A stretch of DNA of 64,000 bases, taken from contig CBDFFJ010000005.1 of the NCBI GenBank assembly GCA_965246765.1, forward strand, positions 124,001 to 188,000. Reading direction: 5' to 3'. This stretch comes from UBA1952 sp965246765 (GTDB taxonomy: Bacteria; Bacteroidota; Bacteroidia; Chitinophagales; Chitinophagaceae). This document shows positions 61,789-64,000 of this stretch, piece by piece (the first letter of the stretch is position 1; each line of letters opens with the position of its first letter). Position numbers and translations under genes: made by a program. Below the pieces are notes generated by a model. The model searched no databases. It was not told where the DNA came from and saw nothing but the letters and a program-made list of their open reading frames with translations.

Positions 61789-64000
61789 ATGAGCACAACT
61801 ACCACGCTGGGTTTGGATTTAGGTATTACAAGCATCGGATGGTCTTTAGTTGAAAAGGACGGCGACATGCCCATCGCCATAAAAGACATGGGCGTCCGCA
61901 TCATTCCGCTTACAAAGGATGATGAAAACGAATTCACTCAAGGCAATGCCATCAGCAAGAACCGCAGCCGGACGCTAAAGCGCACGCAGCGCAAGGGCTT
62001 AGACCGCTATCAGCTTCGCCGGAAGGCGCTTACTCAGGTGTTGAAGGCTAACAACATGATGCCGGACAAGCATTTGTTGCTGGAATTGTCGCCACTGGAA
62101 ATTTGGGGCTTACGCGCGAGGGCTATTAAAGAACAAGTGACTTTGCGGGAGTTAGGCAGAATCTTGCTGCACCTAAATCAGCGCCGTGGCTATAACCACA
62201 GCAAATCGGACAGTAGCGATAAGGAGCAAACCGATTATGTTCAGGCAGTTAACGACCGCCACCGCGCCATCCGCGAGGCTGGTCAAACTGTTGGCCAGCA
62301 TTTTTATGAGGAACTAAGAAAATACTTTGCCGTTGCAGAAAAGACGGAAGAACCGTTTCGTGTCAAGGAAAAGGTCTTTCCACGCGCTGCTTACAAAGAG
62401 GAGTTTAACCGCATATGGCAGGTACAACAAGAATATTATCCTTCCCTGCTGACCGACGAGCTATTTGAGAAGGTGCGGAATGGAATTATCTACTACCAGC
62501 GCAAGCTGAAATCTCAAAAAGGCCTTGTGAATGTCTGCGAGTTCGAGGGCAAGGAATACGCGGATAAAGCCGGCAAAACCGTTTTCGGCGGCCCGAAGGT
62601 GGCGCCGCGCAGCTCTCCGCTTTTCCAGGTAGAAAAGATTTGGGAAAGCATCAATACCATTACGGTTAAGAATAACCGTGGCGAAACTTTTGAAATATCA
62701 ACGGAACAGCGTCAGGCCATTTTTGAGTATCTGGACAACAATGCTGGCTTGTCGCAAACAAAGCTGTTTGAGCTGCTCGGTCTCGGCGCACGAGCCGGTT
62801 ATTTTACGAATGCGCAAATCCGTAAAAAAGGACTGCAAGGAAATCTGACAAAGTCTTCGCTTGTTAAAGAATTAGGTGAAGACCATTCGCTATTGACCTT
62901 TACGCTGAGTGAAGAAGATTACCAGAATGTAGATACCGCTACTGGCGAGGTAACGGAGCGCAGACGCATTGGCGGCGACTTTGAGACGCAGCCGCTTTAC
63001 CGGCTCTGGCACACCGTCTATTCGCTTTCAGAAGAAGATTGCATTAAAAAGCTTACTTCAGATTTCGGCCTGACGCCCGAAGTTGCGAAAAAGCTTGCGG
63101 CCATTGATTTCAGCAAAGGCGGTTTTGGGAATAAAAGCGCGAAGGCGATGCGCAAAATCCTGCCTTACCTGCGTGAAGGACTGACTTACGATAAAGCCTG
63201 CGCAATGGCGGGCTACAATCACTCGGATAGCATCACGAACGAGGAAAACCTAAGCCGGGAGCTGCGGCAGAAACTTGACCTACTGCCCAAGAACAGTCTG
63301 CGCCAGCCGATTGTAGAAAAGATTCTCAACCAGCTTATTAACGTCGTAAACGCGATTATTGAGAAGCACGGTAAGCCGAATGAAATCCGGATAGAATTGG
63401 CGCGTGAGCTGCGACAGAGCCGTGAAGAGCGTAATGATGCCTACAACAACATCAACAAGCGCGAGCGAGAGAATAAGAAGATTGCCGACATGCTGTTGGA
63501 GCATCCCGAATTCAGAAAGAAGAAGGTTAGCAAACGGGATATAGACCGCTATCGTCTTTGGGAAGAGTTCGGCAAAGTGTCACCTTACGAGCCGGGAAAG
63601 ATTATTTCGCTTGGCGAGCTATTCTCCGGCAATTATGATATTGAGCACATTATACCGCGCTCCCTGCGCTTTGACGATGCATTTAGCAACAAAACCATTT
63701 GCCCGCGGCGCTACAACAGCGGGGAGTTTGCCAAGAATGCTTTTACCGCCTTTGACTACATGCAGGGGAAGCGCAGTAAGGACGACTGCGATGCTTTTGC
63801 CGCCTGTATAGAAAAGACTTATGCTGATAAGCGTATTTCCAAAAGCAAGTACGAAAACCTGCTGCGCAAATCAGTTGATATTCAGTCTGATTTCATTGCC
63901 CGGCAGCTCAACGAAACACGCTACATCACACGCAAAGCCAAGGACATTCTTTCGCAGATATGCTACCATGTGCGTGTAACAAGCGGGGCAATTACGCAGC
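61789..64000 (+). CDS. cas9: CRISPR-associated endonuclease Cas9 (type II-C-like), 5' part; continues beyond window
   Basis: The frame opens at ATG 61789 and stays open for 737 codons to the window end. RuvC-I is LGLDLGITSIGWSLVE, with catalytic D10. The Arg-rich bridge helix follows (NRSRTLKRTQRKGLDRYQLRRK), then ELGRILLHLNQRRGYNHSK. The middle is the REC lobe. RuvC-II is IRIELARELRQS, with E536. The HNH domain YDIEHIIPRSLRFDD has D617 and H620, with N643 and N650 after it. RuvC-III is cut off. The compact size up to HNH fits type II-C. cas1, cas2 and the array should lie to the right. All visible active-site residues are present. Confidence 0.96.
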   Translation, partial: MSTTTTLGLDLGITSIGWSLVEKDGDMPIAIKDMGVRIIPLTKDDENEFTQGNAISKNRSRTLKRTQRKGLDRYQLRRKALTQVLKANNMMPDKHLLLELSPLEIWGLRARAIKEQVTLRELGRILLHLNQRRGYNHSKSDSSDKEQTDYVQAVNDRHRAIREAGQTVGQHFYEELRKYFAVAEKTEEPFRVKEKVFPRAAYKEEFNRIWQVQQEYYPSLLTDELFEKVRNGIIYYQRKLKSQKGLVNVCEFEGKEYADKAGKTVFGGPKVAPRSSPLFQVEKIWESINTITVKNNRGETFEISTEQRQAIFEYLDNNAGLSQTKLFELLGLGARAGYFTNAQIRKKGLQGNLTKSSLVKELGEDHSLLTFTLSEEDYQNVDTATGEVTERRRIGGDFETQPLYRLWHTVYSLSEEDCIKKLTSDFGLTPEVAKKLAAIDFSKGGFGNKSAKAMRKILPYLREGLTYDKACAMAGYNHSDSITNEENLSRELRQKLDLLPKNSLRQPIVEKILNQLINVVNAIIEKHGKPNEIRIELARELRQSREERNDAYNNINKRERENKKIADMLLEHPEFRKKKVSKRDIDRYRLWEEFGKVSPYEPGKIISLGELFSGNYDIEHIIPRSLRFDDAFSNKTICPRRYNSGEFAKNAFTAFDYMQGKRSKDDCDAFAACIEKTYADKRISKSKYENLLRKSVDIQSDFIARQLNETRYITRKAKDILSQICYHVRVTSGAITQ

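Noticed and set aside
1..64000. Search for a CRISPR array in the window
   Set aside because: No regularly spaced direct repeats with unique spacers were seen; the two repeat-like motifs near cas9 are 464 bp apart and single.

Overview
The window is chromosomal DNA of a member of the Bacteroidota, probably of the Chitinophagales type. The evidence is several secreted proteins with type IX secretion (T9SS) sorting domains of type A and type B, promoters of the TTTG/TAnnTTTG class, few Shine-Dalgarno sites, DUF1972 and TMTC/YfhO-like membrane glycosylation proteins, and a type II-C-like Cas9. The genus cannot be fixed from the sequence alone.

Left part (1-14.5 kb): the end of a type I restriction locus (partial hsdS, complete hsdR); a LytTR response regulator with its sensor kinase, whose upstream region carries an exact 16-bp direct repeat of 21-bp period; two secreted proteins; a UbiA/DPPR-synthase-like prenyltransferase with a HAD phosphatase; and two large membrane proteins (TMTC-like and YfhO-like) that probably act in cell-surface glycosylation.

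A genomic island of about 7 kb (about 14.5-21.84 kb) lies against three tRNA genes (Lys, Pro, Ser). It holds hypothetical genes, a dense array of GAACGTTC palindromes, a helix-turn-helix/RecA-like ATPase, an intact IS1-family element with perfect inverted repeats and target duplication, and a large serine recombinase whose reading frame runs through the tRNA terminator and antisense through tRNA-Lys. After it come a DUF2147 protein, glycyl-tRNA synthetase, a GlcD-like FAD oxidase and a large PKD/T9SS type B protein.

From 28.5 to 44.3 kb lies an exopolysaccharide locus on the minus strand: receiver protein, Wza-like exporter, Wzc-like co-polymerase with a decayed kinase domain, flippase, glycosyltransferase, Wzy-like polymerase, an unusual APH-nucleotidyltransferase-thymidylate-kinase fusion, and three more glycosyltransferases. 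A sigma-54 activator is divergent from it. Between them are a good -24/-12 promoter and an upstream inverted repeat, so this activator probably switches the locus on. Two T9SS cargo genes follow (44.5-47.4 kb), with three single-base frameshifts between them.

From 47.4 to 54 kb there is a GH2 glycosidase, a decaying 42-bp tandem repeat, a receiver protein, and a minus-strand operon for D-galactonate breakdown (lactonase, DgoK, DgoD, KDPGal aldolase). A plus-strand signalling operon (54.2-61.2 kb) encodes two complex histidine kinases, a receiver, CheR and a receiver-less CheB.

At the right edge (61,789-64,000, running off the window) is the first half of a cas9 gene with RuvC-I, bridge helix, RuvC-II and HNH sites intact. 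Its 550-bp upstream region has two motifs resembling the start of Bacteroidota type II-C repeats, and a separate minus-strand promoter-plus-terminator unit that could encode a small RNA.
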